A DNA stretch of 64,000 nt from Prevotella sp. KH2C16 (lineage in GTDB: Bacteria; Bacteroidota; Bacteroidia; Bacteroidales; Bacteroidaceae), in contig NZ_FOOW01000007.1 in assembly GCF_900113305.1 (NCBI RefSeq), positions 1 through 64,000 of the forward strand, read 5' to 3'. Position numbers and translations under genes: made by a program. A model generated the notes under the pieces. That model was not told the origin of the DNA. It was given only the letters and a program-made list of their open reading frames with translations, and made no database searches. Each line of letters starts with the position of its first letter. Positions within the stretch are counted from its first letter, which is position 1. Below, piece by piece: positions 17,791 to 26,365 of the stretch.

Positions 17791-18657
17791 ATGAAAAAAC
17801 ATTTCCTTTTAATTTTAAGTGTGATTGCCGTCTTGGCCGTCAATGGACAGGAACTTACGGTAGGCACCTATAATATTCGTAACAATAATCGTGGCGACTA
17901 TAAGATTTTTGACGGCTGGAATCAGCGCAAGGAAGCAATGTGTGCGGAGATAAACTTCATCTATCCTGATTTGTTTGGCTGCCAGGAGGCTACCCATCAG
18001 CAGATAGTGGACATGCTGGCCTTGTTGCCGGACTATGCTTACTTGGGCGTGGGCAGGGAAGATGGGAAGGAAGAAGGAGAATATTCCCCCGTCTATTATA
18101 AGAAAGACCGCTTCAAACTGCTTGACAGTGGCACATTCTGGCTTGCCGAAGATCCCACGAAACCGGTCATGGGATGGGACGCCGCCTGCAAGCGTGTATG
18201 TACATGGGGATACTTTAAAGACAAGAAAAGCAAGCGGAAGTTTTACTTCTTCAATACGCATATGGACCATATTGGGGTGATAGCGCGCCGGGAAGGTGCC
18301 AAGCTTATCATGAAGAAGATGAAGGAACTCATGAAGACGGACGAGCCGGTGGTGCTGACTGGCGACTTCAATGTAGACCAGTATAACGAGGTTTATGCCA
18401 TCTTCTCAGAGTCGGACTTGCTGAAGGATTGTTATGCGAGTGCCAGATATTGCTTTGCTCCCAATGGATCATTCAACGATTTCAAAACAGGACAGTACAC
18501 GGACCGGCGTATTGACCATATTTTTGTAAGCAAGAGCGTTGATGTTCAGCGTTATGCCATTCTGAACGATACCGATTGGCGCGCCGGGGCTGACGGCGAG
18601 AAGGTACGGCATGTGCTTTCAGACCATTACCCGGTATTTGCCAAAATCGTTTTTTAA
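17791..18657 (+). CDS. secreted endonuclease/exonuclease/phosphatase family hydrolase
   Basis: A 288-residue protein with signal peptide (residues 1-19, ending VNGQ) and the EEP fold. Visible active-site motifs: GTYNIRNNN (26-34), GCQEATH with catalytic Glu (about 63-69), FFNTHMDH (about 152-159), LTGDFNVDQ (about 188-196) and the C-terminal SDHYPV with catalytic His. The family hydrolyses phosphodiesters in nucleic acids, phospholipids or inositol phosphates; secreted Bacteroidetes members are usually of unknown substrate. It is followed by a strong terminator at 18712. Confidence 0.88.
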   Translation: MKKHFLLILSVIAVLAVNGQELTVGTYNIRNNNRGDYKIFDGWNQRKEAMCAEINFIYPDLFGCQEATHQQIVDMLALLPDYAYLGVGREDGKEEGEYSPVYYKKDRFKLLDSGTFWLAEDPTKPVMGWDAACKRVCTWGYFKDKKSKRKFYFFNTHMDHIGVIARREGAKLIMKKMKELMKTDEPVVLTGDFNVDQYNEVYAIFSESDLLKDCYASARYCFAPNGSFNDFKTGQYTDRRIDHIFVSKSVDVQRYAILNDTDWRAGADGEKVRHVLSDHYPVFAKIVF

Positions 18658-18711
18658 TGCGAGGCAAGGATGTTCTTCTGATTTCACCTGGAGGTATCCA
18701 AAGAGGTTTGT

Positions 18712-18752
18712 AACAATAAAGGAGCTCGGTTTTTCCAAGCTCCTTTATTGTT
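18712..18752. terminator. bidirectional terminator between convergent genes
   Basis: Perfect 15-bp stem: AACAATAAAGGAGCT (18712-18726) with AGCTCCTTTATTGTT (18738-18752), loop of 11. It lies between the plus-strand EEP gene and the minus-strand transporter gene and has A/T-rich ends on both sides. Confidence 0.9.
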
Positions 18753-18782
18753 ATAGTTGCCTCAAAAACTATGAAGACTTAT

Positions 18783-20246
18783 CTATGCAAAGAATCCTGC
18801 CTTTCCGATGAAGTAGAGCATGGTATAGCCTAAAACCATGGAGACAACACCTACCAATAGTCCCACTTTCAGCATTTCCTTCTGTTCTACAAGGCCTGTA
18901 GAGTAGGCAATAGCATTGGGGGGCGTAGATATCGGCAGACACATGGCAGAGCTGGCAGCGAGGGCAATACCTATAATAACAGTAGGCGTGCCGCCGATGG
19001 AGCTTAGTTTGTCGCCCATGCCCGTACATACTACGGCAAGAATCGGAACAAGCAGGGCCGCTGTAGCCGTATTGCTGATGAAGTTACTGAGGAAATAGCA
19101 TATCAGGCCTGACATGAGCAGGATAAGAATTGGCGAGAAACTGCCGAAGGGAATACTTTCTATGGCGTTGTCTGCAAGTCCTGAAGCATTCATGCCCAGA
19201 CCAAGGGCAAAGCCTCCCGCCACCATCCAGATGACCGACCAGTCTATTTTCTGCAGATCTTTTGCGGTGATTACACCAGTAAGGGCAAAGATACCAATAG
19301 GAATAAGTGCTACCGTATTGGCATCTACGCCCGTAACACGGTCGAGCAACCACATTAGGATTGTAATGCAGAATGTGCCTGCTACTATCCACATGCGCCA
19401 TCCATGGGCAATATTTCCGGTGATTTCCAAGTCAATGGACTTCTGTGTGAATGGATAGAGCTTTAGAATCACTCGCCAGCCTATAAAGAGCAGAAGAATT
19501 ACCAATGGGAACATGAACATCATCCATTGCCCGAAACTGAGGTTTATGCCGAGCTGTTGCGTCATGGCCTGAAGTGCGATAGCATTCGGAGGGGTGCCTA
19601 TCGGGGTGGCCATACCTCCAATGTTTGCAGCTACAGGAATGCTCATGGTCAATGCCACGCGCCCTTTTCCGCTTGCAGGCAGAGCGGCAAATACAGGGGT
19701 GAGGAAGGTAAGCATCATGGCTGCCGTGGCAGTATTGGAGACAAACATGGAGAAGAATCCCGTGATAAGGAGAAAGCCCAATAACACATTCTCACTCTTA
19801 TGGCCGAACGGGCGGATGAGATTCTTGGCTAAAAGTACATCCAGACCCGACTTTGTCGCGGCAATAGCCAAGATAAAGCCACCCAAGAACAGGATAATGA
19901 CAGGATTGGCAAAGGTCGCCATGATGTCTTTTGCCTTTAGCAGCTCGCCAAATGTACTGCCGTCTCCCTTGAATAGGGCTATAGAGTTGTCGGAAATAGT
20001 TAGGCACATGACAGTAATGATAACCAGCGATGTGGCCCACGAGGGAATGGCTTCCAGGAGCCAGGAAAGTGTTGCAAACACAAAGATGGCAATCATTCGT
20101 TGCTGCACAATCGTTAATCCCGAGATTCCGAAGAAGTCGGTTGGGAGATTCCAGACAATCAGGGTAGCCGCAATGATGGCAAGAAGCTCCCAAACCTTCT
20201 TTGCCGAGATGCGACTACTCAATTGATTTTCTTTTTCTTCTGACAT
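18783..20246 (-). CDS. SLC13/DASS family anion:sodium symporter
   Basis: A 487-residue polytopic inner-membrane transporter with about a dozen hydrophobic segments. Two copies of the DASS signature are visible: SNTATAAMM followed by PIGTPPNAIAL in the N-terminal half and SNTATAALL followed by PISTPPNAIAY in the C-terminal half, the paired SNT motifs that bind sodium and carboxylate. Family members import di- or tricarboxylates or sulfate; which one cannot be told. The gene stands alone on the minus strand; a -7 element TACCTTTG (20289-20282) lies 36 bp upstream of the start. Confidence 0.92.
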   Translation of the reverse strand: MSEEKENQLSSRISAKKVWELLAIIAATLIVWNLPTDFFGISGLTIVQQRMIAIFVFATLSWLLEAIPSWATSLVIITVMCLTISDNSIALFKGDGSTFGELLKAKDIMATFANPVIILFLGGFILAIAATKSGLDVLLAKNLIRPFGHKSENVLLGFLLITGFFSMFVSNTATAAMMLTFLTPVFAALPASGKGRVALTMSIPVAANIGGMATPIGTPPNAIALQAMTQQLGINLSFGQWMMFMFPLVILLLFIGWRVILKLYPFTQKSIDLEITGNIAHGWRMWIVAGTFCITILMWLLDRVTGVDANTVALIPIGIFALTGVITAKDLQKIDWSVIWMVAGGFALGLGMNASGLADNAIESIPFGSFSPILILLMSGLICYFLSNFISNTATAALLVPILAVVCTGMGDKLSSIGGTPTVIIGIALAASSAMCLPISTPPNAIAYSTGLVEQKEMLKVGLLVGVVSMVLGYTMLYFIGKAGFFA

Positions 20247-20383
20247 TTTAGTTGTTTAGTTTAGATATTTATTCTGGGGAACAAAGGTACTAAATTCCCT
20301 ACAATTAGGAAAGGATAATAGTTAAAAAGTGGCTCTGTTTGAAAAAAAACAAGTGTAAGTTTTTATTTATATGGTTAATTTTG

Positions 20384-20391
20384 TATCTTTG
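20384..20391 (+). promoter_or_regulatory. promoter -7 element of the B12 operon
   Basis: TATCTTTG just upstream of the riboswitch; a clear TTG at the -33 distance is not present. Transcription would start near 20398, directly before the aptamer. Confidence 0.65.
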
Positions 20392-20402
20392 TCTCTGCAT
20401 TT

Positions 20403-20553
20403 GGTTCACTGAAGGTGATTAAAATGGGAATCAGGTGAGAGTCCTGAACAGTCCCGCTGCTGTATGCGGCATTATCGAAAGGCATGGGTGCCACTGTCTG
20501 AACAAGAATGGGAAGGCAGCCTTTTCGGCCGCAAGTCAGAAGACCTGCCGTTG
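20403..20553 (+). promoter_or_regulatory. cobalamin (AdoCbl) riboswitch
   Basis: The conserved cobalamin aptamer elements occur in order: GGGAATCAGGTGAGAGTCC, ACAGTCCCGCTGCTGT, GTGCCACTG, GGGAAGGC and the B12 box AAGTCAGAAGACCTGCC (20533-20549). It lies directly in front of the BtuB-BtuG-BtuF-BtuC-PduO genes, which fits repression of B12 uptake when cobalamin is plentiful. Confidence 0.96.
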
Positions 20554-20563
20554 CAAGTTAGAG

Positions 20564-20592
20564 TTTCATTTTTCTCGAGGAAGAAAATGAAA
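20564..20592 (+). promoter_or_regulatory. candidate riboswitch expression-platform hairpin
   Basis: TTTCATTTT (20564-20572) pairs with AAAATGAAA (20584-20592), loop 11, between the B12 box and the btuB ATG at 20600. It lies where a translation-controlling hairpin would be expected. It includes an in-frame-blocked ATG at 20587 that opens only a 6-codon frame. Confidence 0.5.
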
Positions 20593-20599
20593 GGTCTTT

Positions 20600-22576
20600 A
20601 TGGGTAGAAGAGCGATTATATTTCCCTTGATGATGTCGGTGCTGGGTCTTCAGGCTCAAACTGATTCGATTGCCAGTAGAGTGCATGCTTTGCAGGGCGT
20701 GGAGATAGTGTCTTTGAAAAACAAGACGGTTGCCGCTACGGTTCCTGTTCAAATGATTACCGAAGAGAGAATGCTGAATCTGGGCATTATGACCCTGGCC
20801 GACGCCCTCACCCATATCGCGGGGATTACCGTCAGGGACTATGGCGGGGCAGGGGGGATGAAGACGGTCTCTGTTCGCGGCATCGGAAGTCGCCATACGG
20901 GGGTGATATACGACGGTATTGCATTGAGCGACTGTCAGACGGGAGAAATCGACCTCTCGCGCTATTCGCTGGATAATGTGAGCATGCTGAAGATGGTTAT
21001 CGGTGAAGACGACAACATCTTCCTGCCGGCAAGAAGCACTTCTTCCGCGGCGGCCTTGGTGATTGACAATCTGAAAAGTCCCACCGAAGACCACTCTGCG
21101 CACCTGAAAGCCCGGCTCACCTATGGCTCCTGGAATACGGTCGTGCCCTCGCTATATTACGGGCAGAGCCTTTCTGACAGGCTTTCCCTTTCCGTGATGG
21201 GCGAGTTTACCCATTCCGACAACGATTATCCTTTCAAGATATATAATGTAAAGCTTCTAACGAAGGAGCGCCGGCAGAACAGCAAGATGAATTCGGGGCA
21301 TCTCGAAACGAACCTGTTGTGGAAAATAACCGACCGGCAGACCCTCTCCGGGAAACTCTATTACTATGACAACAATCGTCAGCTGCCCGGAATCGTGCAT
21401 CTGTATAATAATAAAAACAGCGAGACGCTGCATGATCAGAACGCCTTCGCACAGGCAGGCTACTATGCCACGCTGTCTGACAGGTTCTCTTTGCAGGGCA
21501 ATTTGAAGTATAATTGGGCAAAGAGTGATTACCGCAATGGAAATCCCGCCTCGGGAATCCCTGACGGCCGGTATTATCAGCAGGAGTATTATGCTTCCGT
21601 GGCAGCTCTCTATAGTCCGAAATCCTGGCTGGCCTTCAGCTATGCGGGAGACTATTTCTATAATGCCCTTACAACCGGTCAGACTGCTTCCGGCCATCCC
21701 TCGAGACACTCCCTCCTGCAGACCCTTTCGGCCAAAGTCGCCACGGGTCGGCTTACCGTTGTCTCGCGGCTTTTGTGGAGTAACTATATAAATGAGGTGC
21801 GGGCGGGCGAAACCGGCAAGGACGGCCGTCGTCTTTCTCCCTCCATAAGCCTTTCTTATAGGCTGTTGAGTGCAGAGGAACTGTATATCAGGGCATTCTG
21901 GAAGAGCATCTTCCGCATGCCTACCTTCAACGAACTCTATTATTACCATATCGGAAGCACCGACCTGCGCCCGGAAAAGACGCGGCAGTTGAATCTGGGA
22001 GTTACCTATGCCAAGCGACAGCGACGCTTTGAGACCAGTCTTACTCTTGATGGCTATCTCAACAGAGTCGATGACAAGATAGTTGCCATACCGTTCAACA
22101 TGTTTGTATGGCATATGATGAACCTTGCAAAGGTTACGGTCTATGGGGTCGATTTCACGGCAAATGCCAGATATAGCCTCGCTGCCCGGCATGCTCTGGA
22201 GCTCAATGGCAACTATAGTTGGCAGCGGGCAGAAAACCAGTCGAATAAGAATTCGGAATATTACAAGAATCAGATAGCCTATACGCCGGAGCATACCTTC
22301 TGTGCTACGATGACATGGCATAATCCCTGGGCTAACTTCACCTGCGCCTTTGACGGCATGGACGAGCGGTGGACAACCAACAGCCATAGTGCCGGAACCC
22401 GCATCCCCGGCTTCGTGGAGATGGATGCGAGTCTTTGGCGCACTTTCCCTTTGAAGAAATATACACTCACGGCACGGGCAGCCATGATGAATATAGCCGA
22501 CAAGCAATATGACCTTGTGGCTCATTATCCCATGCCCGGCCGTTCGTGGAGAATATCAATCACATTAGAAATATAA
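20600..22576 (+). CDS. btuB: TonB-dependent outer-membrane receptor, BtuB-like
   Basis: A 658-residue outer-membrane receptor: signal peptide (residues 1-19, ending LQAQ), plug domain with the typical LADALTHIAGITVRDYGGAGGMKTVSVRGIGSRHTGVIYDG region, then a 22-strand-type barrel ending in an aromatic-rich C-terminus (SWRISITLEI). Size and the lack of a SusC-type N-terminal extension fit a vitamin or siderophore receptor; the cobalamin riboswitch directly upstream makes corrinoid the substrate with good confidence. The first gene of the operon; the next gene begins 13 bp after its stop. Confidence 0.9.
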   Translation: MGRRAIIFPLMMSVLGLQAQTDSIASRVHALQGVEIVSLKNKTVAATVPVQMITEERMLNLGIMTLADALTHIAGITVRDYGGAGGMKTVSVRGIGSRHTGVIYDGIALSDCQTGEIDLSRYSLDNVSMLKMVIGEDDNIFLPARSTSSAAALVIDNLKSPTEDHSAHLKARLTYGSWNTVVPSLYYGQSLSDRLSLSVMGEFTHSDNDYPFKIYNVKLLTKERRQNSKMNSGHLETNLLWKITDRQTLSGKLYYYDNNRQLPGIVHLYNNKNSETLHDQNAFAQAGYYATLSDRFSLQGNLKYNWAKSDYRNGNPASGIPDGRYYQQEYYASVAALYSPKSWLAFSYAGDYFYNALTTGQTASGHPSRHSLLQTLSAKVATGRLTVVSRLLWSNYINEVRAGETGKDGRRLSPSISLSYRLLSAEELYIRAFWKSIFRMPTFNELYYYHIGSTDLRPEKTRQLNLGVTYAKRQRRFETSLTLDGYLNRVDDKIVAIPFNMFVWHMMNLAKVTVYGVDFTANARYSLAARHALELNGNYSWQRAENQSNKNSEYYKNQIAYTPEHTFCATMTWHNPWANFTCAFDGMDERWTTNSHSAGTRIPGFVEMDASLWRTFPLKKYTLTARAAMMNIADKQYDLVAHYPMPGRSWRISITLEI

Positions 22577-22589
22577 AAATATTAGCAGT

Positions 22590-23702
22590 ATGAAAAAGAG
22601 TTTTTCGAGTATTCTTTGCCTATTGTTAGGCTTGGCGGTCTTTACCGCGTGTCATGACGACGACAACTATTTGCCTGACAGGGAATATAAGGTCGTATCC
22701 GACGGAGTATTCATCCTGAATGAAGGAAGCTATTATAGTCAGATTAATGGCACCTTGGACTATCTCGACTATTCAGCCGACCATGTGAAGCGAGGTGTCT
22801 TTGCGAGTGCTAACGGCCGCTCTCTGGGCGGCACTCCCAATAATGCCGTGCTTGTTGACTCCACGCTTTACATCGCTTGTGCCGACGAAGGGCGCGTGGA
22901 GATGATTCATTCCAGAACCTTTAAGAGCCTTGGATATGTAACGATAGAGTCTCCCCGCGAGCTGGCTACGGACGGCGAGCATGTCTATGTGTCTTCCTAC
23001 ACGGGCAAGGTGAGCATGATCAATGCTGAGAATCGTATGCTGGAGAAAACCTCTGAGGTTGTGGGTTCTCACCTCGAGGGTATCGCTGTCTTGGGCGACT
23101 ATGTGTATGTGGCCAATTCCACGGATGCCACCAAACAGTATACTGACCCTGGTTATTACCTGAAAAGTGTGTGTCGCTTGAACAAGAAAACCCTCACAAA
23201 GGTTGCCGACATCACCGTAGGGCTGAATCCCACGCAGCTGCTCACCGACGGGCGGTATGTCTATGTGGTCTGCATGGGCAATTATAAGGATATAAAGGCG
23301 CATGTGGAAGCCATCCGCTCCACGGACTTGCAGGTGGAGAAACTCTTCGAGGCCACGATGATGGCCTATGATATGGGCGGCAATATTATCTATGCGAATG
23401 CCCCTTACGGCGGCACGCCGACCTACGGAGTGTATAGTGTGTCAAACGGAAAGGCACAAACATGGACTCCTTCAGAGGCTCCCCAGTTCCCTTATTCCAT
23501 AGCCGTAGACCCGATTTCCAACGATGTCTATGTGTCTTCGCTCAGTCCCAATCCCGACTATCCTTCATCCGCAAGCTATGATACCGATGGTATTCTCTAC
23601 CGTTACAATAGTTGGGGGAGTCTGAAGAAGAAGTATACGATTGGCGTGAGCCCCGGCACCATCGTCTTCAACGACCATGTTGAGGTAATCGAGAAGCCAT
23701 GA
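22590..23702 (+). CDS. btuG: surface B12-binding beta-propeller lipoprotein, BtuG-like
   Basis: A 370-residue lipoprotein (signal ending VFTAC, Cys21, followed by the acidic HDDDN that in Bacteroidetes directs lipoproteins to the cell surface). The body is a YncE/DUF5074-type seven-bladed propeller with recurring blades such as VYVSSYTGKVSMI, VYVANSTDA and VYVVCMGN. In Bacteroides, BtuG caps BtuB and captures B12 with very high affinity. Position right after btuB under a cobalamin riboswitch supports the same role. Its stop overlaps the next gene by 4 bp. Confidence 0.88.
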   Translation: MKKSFSSILCLLLGLAVFTACHDDDNYLPDREYKVVSDGVFILNEGSYYSQINGTLDYLDYSADHVKRGVFASANGRSLGGTPNNAVLVDSTLYIACADEGRVEMIHSRTFKSLGYVTIESPRELATDGEHVYVSSYTGKVSMINAENRMLEKTSEVVGSHLEGIAVLGDYVYVANSTDATKQYTDPGYYLKSVCRLNKKTLTKVADITVGLNPTQLLTDGRYVYVVCMGNYKDIKAHVEAIRSTDLQVEKLFEATMMAYDMGGNIIYANAPYGGTPTYGVYSVSNGKAQTWTPSEAPQFPYSIAVDPISNDVYVSSLSPNPDYPSSASYDTDGILYRYNSWGSLKKKYTIGVSPGTIVFNDHVEVIEKP

Positions 23703-24769
23703 TGAGGCGGGCGGCAGTCTTCCTTTCGGCCTTGGCATTGCTGTGTTCCTGCGGGGGGAGGGTGGCCTCTTCCGTGCAGGATGTCGGCGACACCATTCCC
23801 ATGAAGTATGCCACGCTCCTCACGATGGTGCGCTATGCCGACCATATCCATGTCTCCATCAAGAGTCCGTGGCAGCAAGGCAAGGTGCTGCATGAATACG
23901 ATGTCTACAAGCCTTTCCGTCGTGCGGTGGTGTTCACCTCGCCTCATTGCCAGCTGCTCTGCGATTTAAGGGCGGAGGAAAATGTCAAGGGGGTCTGCGA
24001 CTTGCAGTATATCCTCATTCCGGAAATCCGGAAGCGGGTCGGAGACGGGCGCATCGTGGACTGTGGCAACGGCCTCTCGCCGATGACGGAGAAGATGGTC
24101 GACGCCAGGGCCGACGCCCTCGTTGTCTCTCCGTTTGAGAATTCCGGAGGCTACGGAAAGCTCGAAAGGCTGGGCATTCCCATCATCGAGGCGGCCGACT
24201 ACATGGAGACTTCGGCACTCGGACGGGCAGAGTGGATGCGGTTCTACGGCCTGCTCTTCGGACGGGAGCGCGAAGCCGACTCGCTGTTCCAGGTCGTGGA
24301 CAGTAGCTATCAGGCCCTGAAGGCCTATGCCTCGAAGCTTCCGAAGGGAAGGTCGATACTTACGGAGCGCAAGACAGGCAGCGTATGGTATACGCCCGGA
24401 GGTAGAAGTTCCGTGGGGCAGCTTATCCGCGATGCCCACGGAGGCTATGCCTTTGCGGCCGACGACCATGCCGGGTCGTTGGCCCTGCCGTTCGAGCAGG
24501 TGCTCGACAAGGCAGGAGACACGGAGGTATGGGCCTTCAAGTACAACGGGGCAAAGCTTTTGTCGAAGGCCGACCTGTTGGAGGAGTTCCATGGATATAG
24601 CGGACTGAAGGCTTTTCGCGACGGCGAAATCTACGAATGCAATACTGCGGTCGTGCCTTACTTCGAGACCGTGGCCTTCCGTCCTGACTTCTTGTTGAGG
24701 GAATTCATACAACTCCTTCATCCTGAGGCGAATTTAGGAGGCTTAAAGTTTTACACGAAGCTTGAATAG
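23699..24769 (+). CDS. btuF: periplasmic cobalamin-binding ABC lipoprotein, BtuF-like
   Basis: A 356-residue class III substrate-binding protein. Signal peptide ends ALLCSC, so it is probably lipidated. The fold is indicated by PFRRAVVFTSPHCQLLCDL, KVDARADALVVSPFENSGGYGKLERLGIPIIEAADYMETS, typical of FecB/BtuF family proteins. It would hand cobalamin from BtuB/BtuG to the permease. The gene overlaps btuG (ATGA) and its end overlaps the TTG start of the permease gene. An ATG at 23702 is an equally good start. Confidence 0.85.
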   Translation: MMRRAAVFLSALALLCSCGGRVASSVQDVGDTIPMKYATLLTMVRYADHIHVSIKSPWQQGKVLHEYDVYKPFRRAVVFTSPHCQLLCDLRAEENVKGVCDLQYILIPEIRKRVGDGRIVDCGNGLSPMTEKMVDARADALVVSPFENSGGYGKLERLGIPIIEAADYMETSALGRAEWMRFYGLLFGREREADSLFQVVDSSYQALKAYASKLPKGRSILTERKTGSVWYTPGGRSSVGQLIRDAHGGYAFAADDHAGSLALPFEQVLDKAGDTEVWAFKYNGAKLLSKADLLEEFHGYSGLKAFRDGEIYECNTAVVPYFETVAFRPDFLLREFIQLLHPEANLGGLKFYTKLE

Positions 24770-25751
24770 AGGGGTGGGATATTGCCTGGGATTGACGCTG
24801 CTGGTCATCGTGCTGTTTGCGCTCAGTCTCTTTGTCGGGAGCGTCCGCATCCCGGCGAGGGATGTGTTTGAGATTTTGACAGGCGGCGGGGCTGCCCACG
24901 AAAGTTGGCGTTTCATCATCCTTGAGTCGCGTCTGCCGCAGGCCGTTACGGCCACCCTTTGCGGAGCTGCCCTCGCCGTGAGTGGACTGATGCTGCAGAC
25001 GGCATTCCGCAATCCGCTGGCAGGACCTGACATCTTCGGCATCAGTAGCGGGGCCGGACTGTGCGTGGCTCTCGTGATGCTGGCTCCCGTGGCCTGGTTT
25101 TACGGCACGGTGTCGGTGATCCTGGCAGCCTTTGCCGGTGCCATGGCCGTTACGGCACTCATCTTTTTCTTTGCCACGATAGTCAGGAGCCATGTCATGC
25201 TGCTCATCATCGGTATCATGACGGGTTATCTGGCTTCCTCTGCCGTCTCCTTGCTGAACTTTTTCGCCACGGAAGAGGGGGTGAAGTCGTATATGGTCTG
25301 GGGCATGGGCAACTTCGGCGGAGTGTCGATGCATCAGTTGCCGGCATTCGCCGGCGTAACGGTGGTCGGCCTCATGGCCTCCGTGTTGCTCATCAAGCCG
25401 CTCAACGCCTTGCTCCTCGGCGAGCAGTATGCCGAGAGCCTGGGGGTGAATACTCGCCGGCTGCGCAACGGGCTGCTCGTCATCACCGGAGTGCTGACGG
25501 CCGTTACGACGGCTTTCTGCGGGCCGATAGCCTTTATCGGACTGGCCGTTCCCCACATGGCGCGCCTCCTCCTTACCACCGACAACCATCGGCAGCTCCT
25601 TCCGGCAACGCTCCTTACGGGGTCGGCCGTGGCCCTGCTGTGCAACCTGATTTGCTATCTGCCCGGAGAGAGCGGTATGATTCCGCTCAACGCGGTAACC
25701 CCCCTCATCGGTGCTCCCGTGATTATCTATGTGATTATACGAAAGAAATAA
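24762..25751 (+). CDS. btuC: FecCD/BtuC-family ABC permease
   Basis: A 329-residue integral membrane permease of the BtuC/FecCD family with about ten helices. Hallmarks include LPQAVTATLCGAALAVSGLMLQTAFRNPLAGPDIFGISSGAGL (residues 55-98) and the coupling region GPIAFIGLAVPHMARLL near 250. It would move cobalamin across the inner membrane. The start is a TTG at 24762 inside the end of btuF (an in-frame stop at 24744 prevents a start further up); a GTG at 24774 is an alternative. The ATPase subunit normally encoded next to such a permease is missing from the operon and from the window. Confidence 0.9.
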   Translation: MNRGVGYCLGLTLLVIVLFALSLFVGSVRIPARDVFEILTGGGAAHESWRFIILESRLPQAVTATLCGAALAVSGLMLQTAFRNPLAGPDIFGISSGAGLCVALVMLAPVAWFYGTVSVILAAFAGAMAVTALIFFFATIVRSHVMLLIIGIMTGYLASSAVSLLNFFATEEGVKSYMVWGMGNFGGVSMHQLPAFAGVTVVGLMASVLLIKPLNALLLGEQYAESLGVNTRRLRNGLLVITGVLTAVTTAFCGPIAFIGLAVPHMARLLLTTDNHRQLLPATLLTGSAVALLCNLICYLPGESGMIPLNAVTPLIGAPVIIYVIIRKK

Positions 25752-25761
25752 ACCCAGGAAG

Positions 25762-26256
25762 ATGAAAATATACACGAAAAAAGGCGACGACGGACAGACG
25801 GCTATCGGCCGCGGCGACCGAGTGAGCAAGACCGACATCCGCATAGAGGCCAATGGCGAGATAGACGAGCTCAACGCCCTGCTGGGCGTAGTGCGCACGC
25901 TGTTGCCGGAAGAAGATAAGGATGCGCTGATTATAAAGGAAATCCAACTTGTCTTGATGCGGGTGATGGGCCATGTGGTGATGCCGGACTCGGTCAGTCC
26001 GGAGGGGTTGGAAACCCTCACGCAGCGGATGGAGGCGCGCATAGACGCCCTTGCTTCCGCGGCTCCTTTCGGCTTCGTGGTTCCCGGAAGTTCGCGGCAG
26101 GAGGCGTTCCTGCATGTGGCCCGTACCAAGGCGCGTACTGCCGAGCGCCGCCTCTGGGCGGTGAGGGAGTGGTGGCCGATAGCCGATGAGGTCATGAAAT
26201 TCATGAACCGGCTTTCCGATTACCTGTTTGCGGTGGCCGAAAAGGAAACCTTCTGA
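25762..26256 (+). CDS. PduO-type ATP:cob(I)alamin adenosyltransferase
   Basis: A 164-residue cytoplasmic enzyme that adds the 5'-deoxyadenosyl group from ATP to cob(I)alamin. The N-terminal MKIYTKKGDDGQTA (1-14) is the PduO ATP-binding motif; EANGEIDELNALLG (31-44), a central RxEA-type helix and the C-terminal FMNRLSDYLFAVA are conserved. A bit shorter than the usual 180-190 residues. It begins 10 bp after btuC, the last gene of the riboswitch-controlled operon, so imported corrinoid is activated by the same transcript. It is followed by the palindromic repeat array. Confidence 0.9.
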   Translation: MKIYTKKGDDGQTAIGRGDRVSKTDIRIEANGEIDELNALLGVVRTLLPEEDKDALIIKEIQLVLMRVMGHVVMPDSVSPEGLETLTQRMEARIDALASAAPFGFVVPGSSRQEAFLHVARTKARTAERRLWAVREWWPIADEVMKFMNRLSDYLFAVAEKETF

Positions 26257-26282
26257 AAGGAAGAAGGCCGCCGGCAGGAATG

Positions 26283-26365
26283 TTACACGCCGTGTGTAAT
26301 CGTGTTACAAGCCGTGTGTAATCGTGTTACAAGCAGCGTGTAATCATGTTACAAGCTGCTTGTAA
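26283..26365. repeat. array A of palindromic 22-bp repeats (4 units)
   Basis: Four units TTACA-N7-TGTAA separated by exactly 5 bp (period 22): starts at 26283, 26305, 26327 and 26349. N7 cores are CGCCGTG, AGCCGTG, AGCAGCG and AGCTGCT. Each unit is a palindrome in its outer 5 bases. The array lies between the convergent PduO and GNAT genes, and its last unit forms the final codons of the GNAT gene. Confidence 0.95.

Noticed and set aside
24705..26204. 499-codon open frame on the minus strand
   Set aside because: Antisense to btuC and the adenosyltransferase gene; low-complexity His/Gln/Arg-rich product, no start context.
26283..26365. CRISPR array
   Set aside because: Units are only 17 bp with constant 5-bp spacers and no unique spacer sequences, and no cas genes are in the window.
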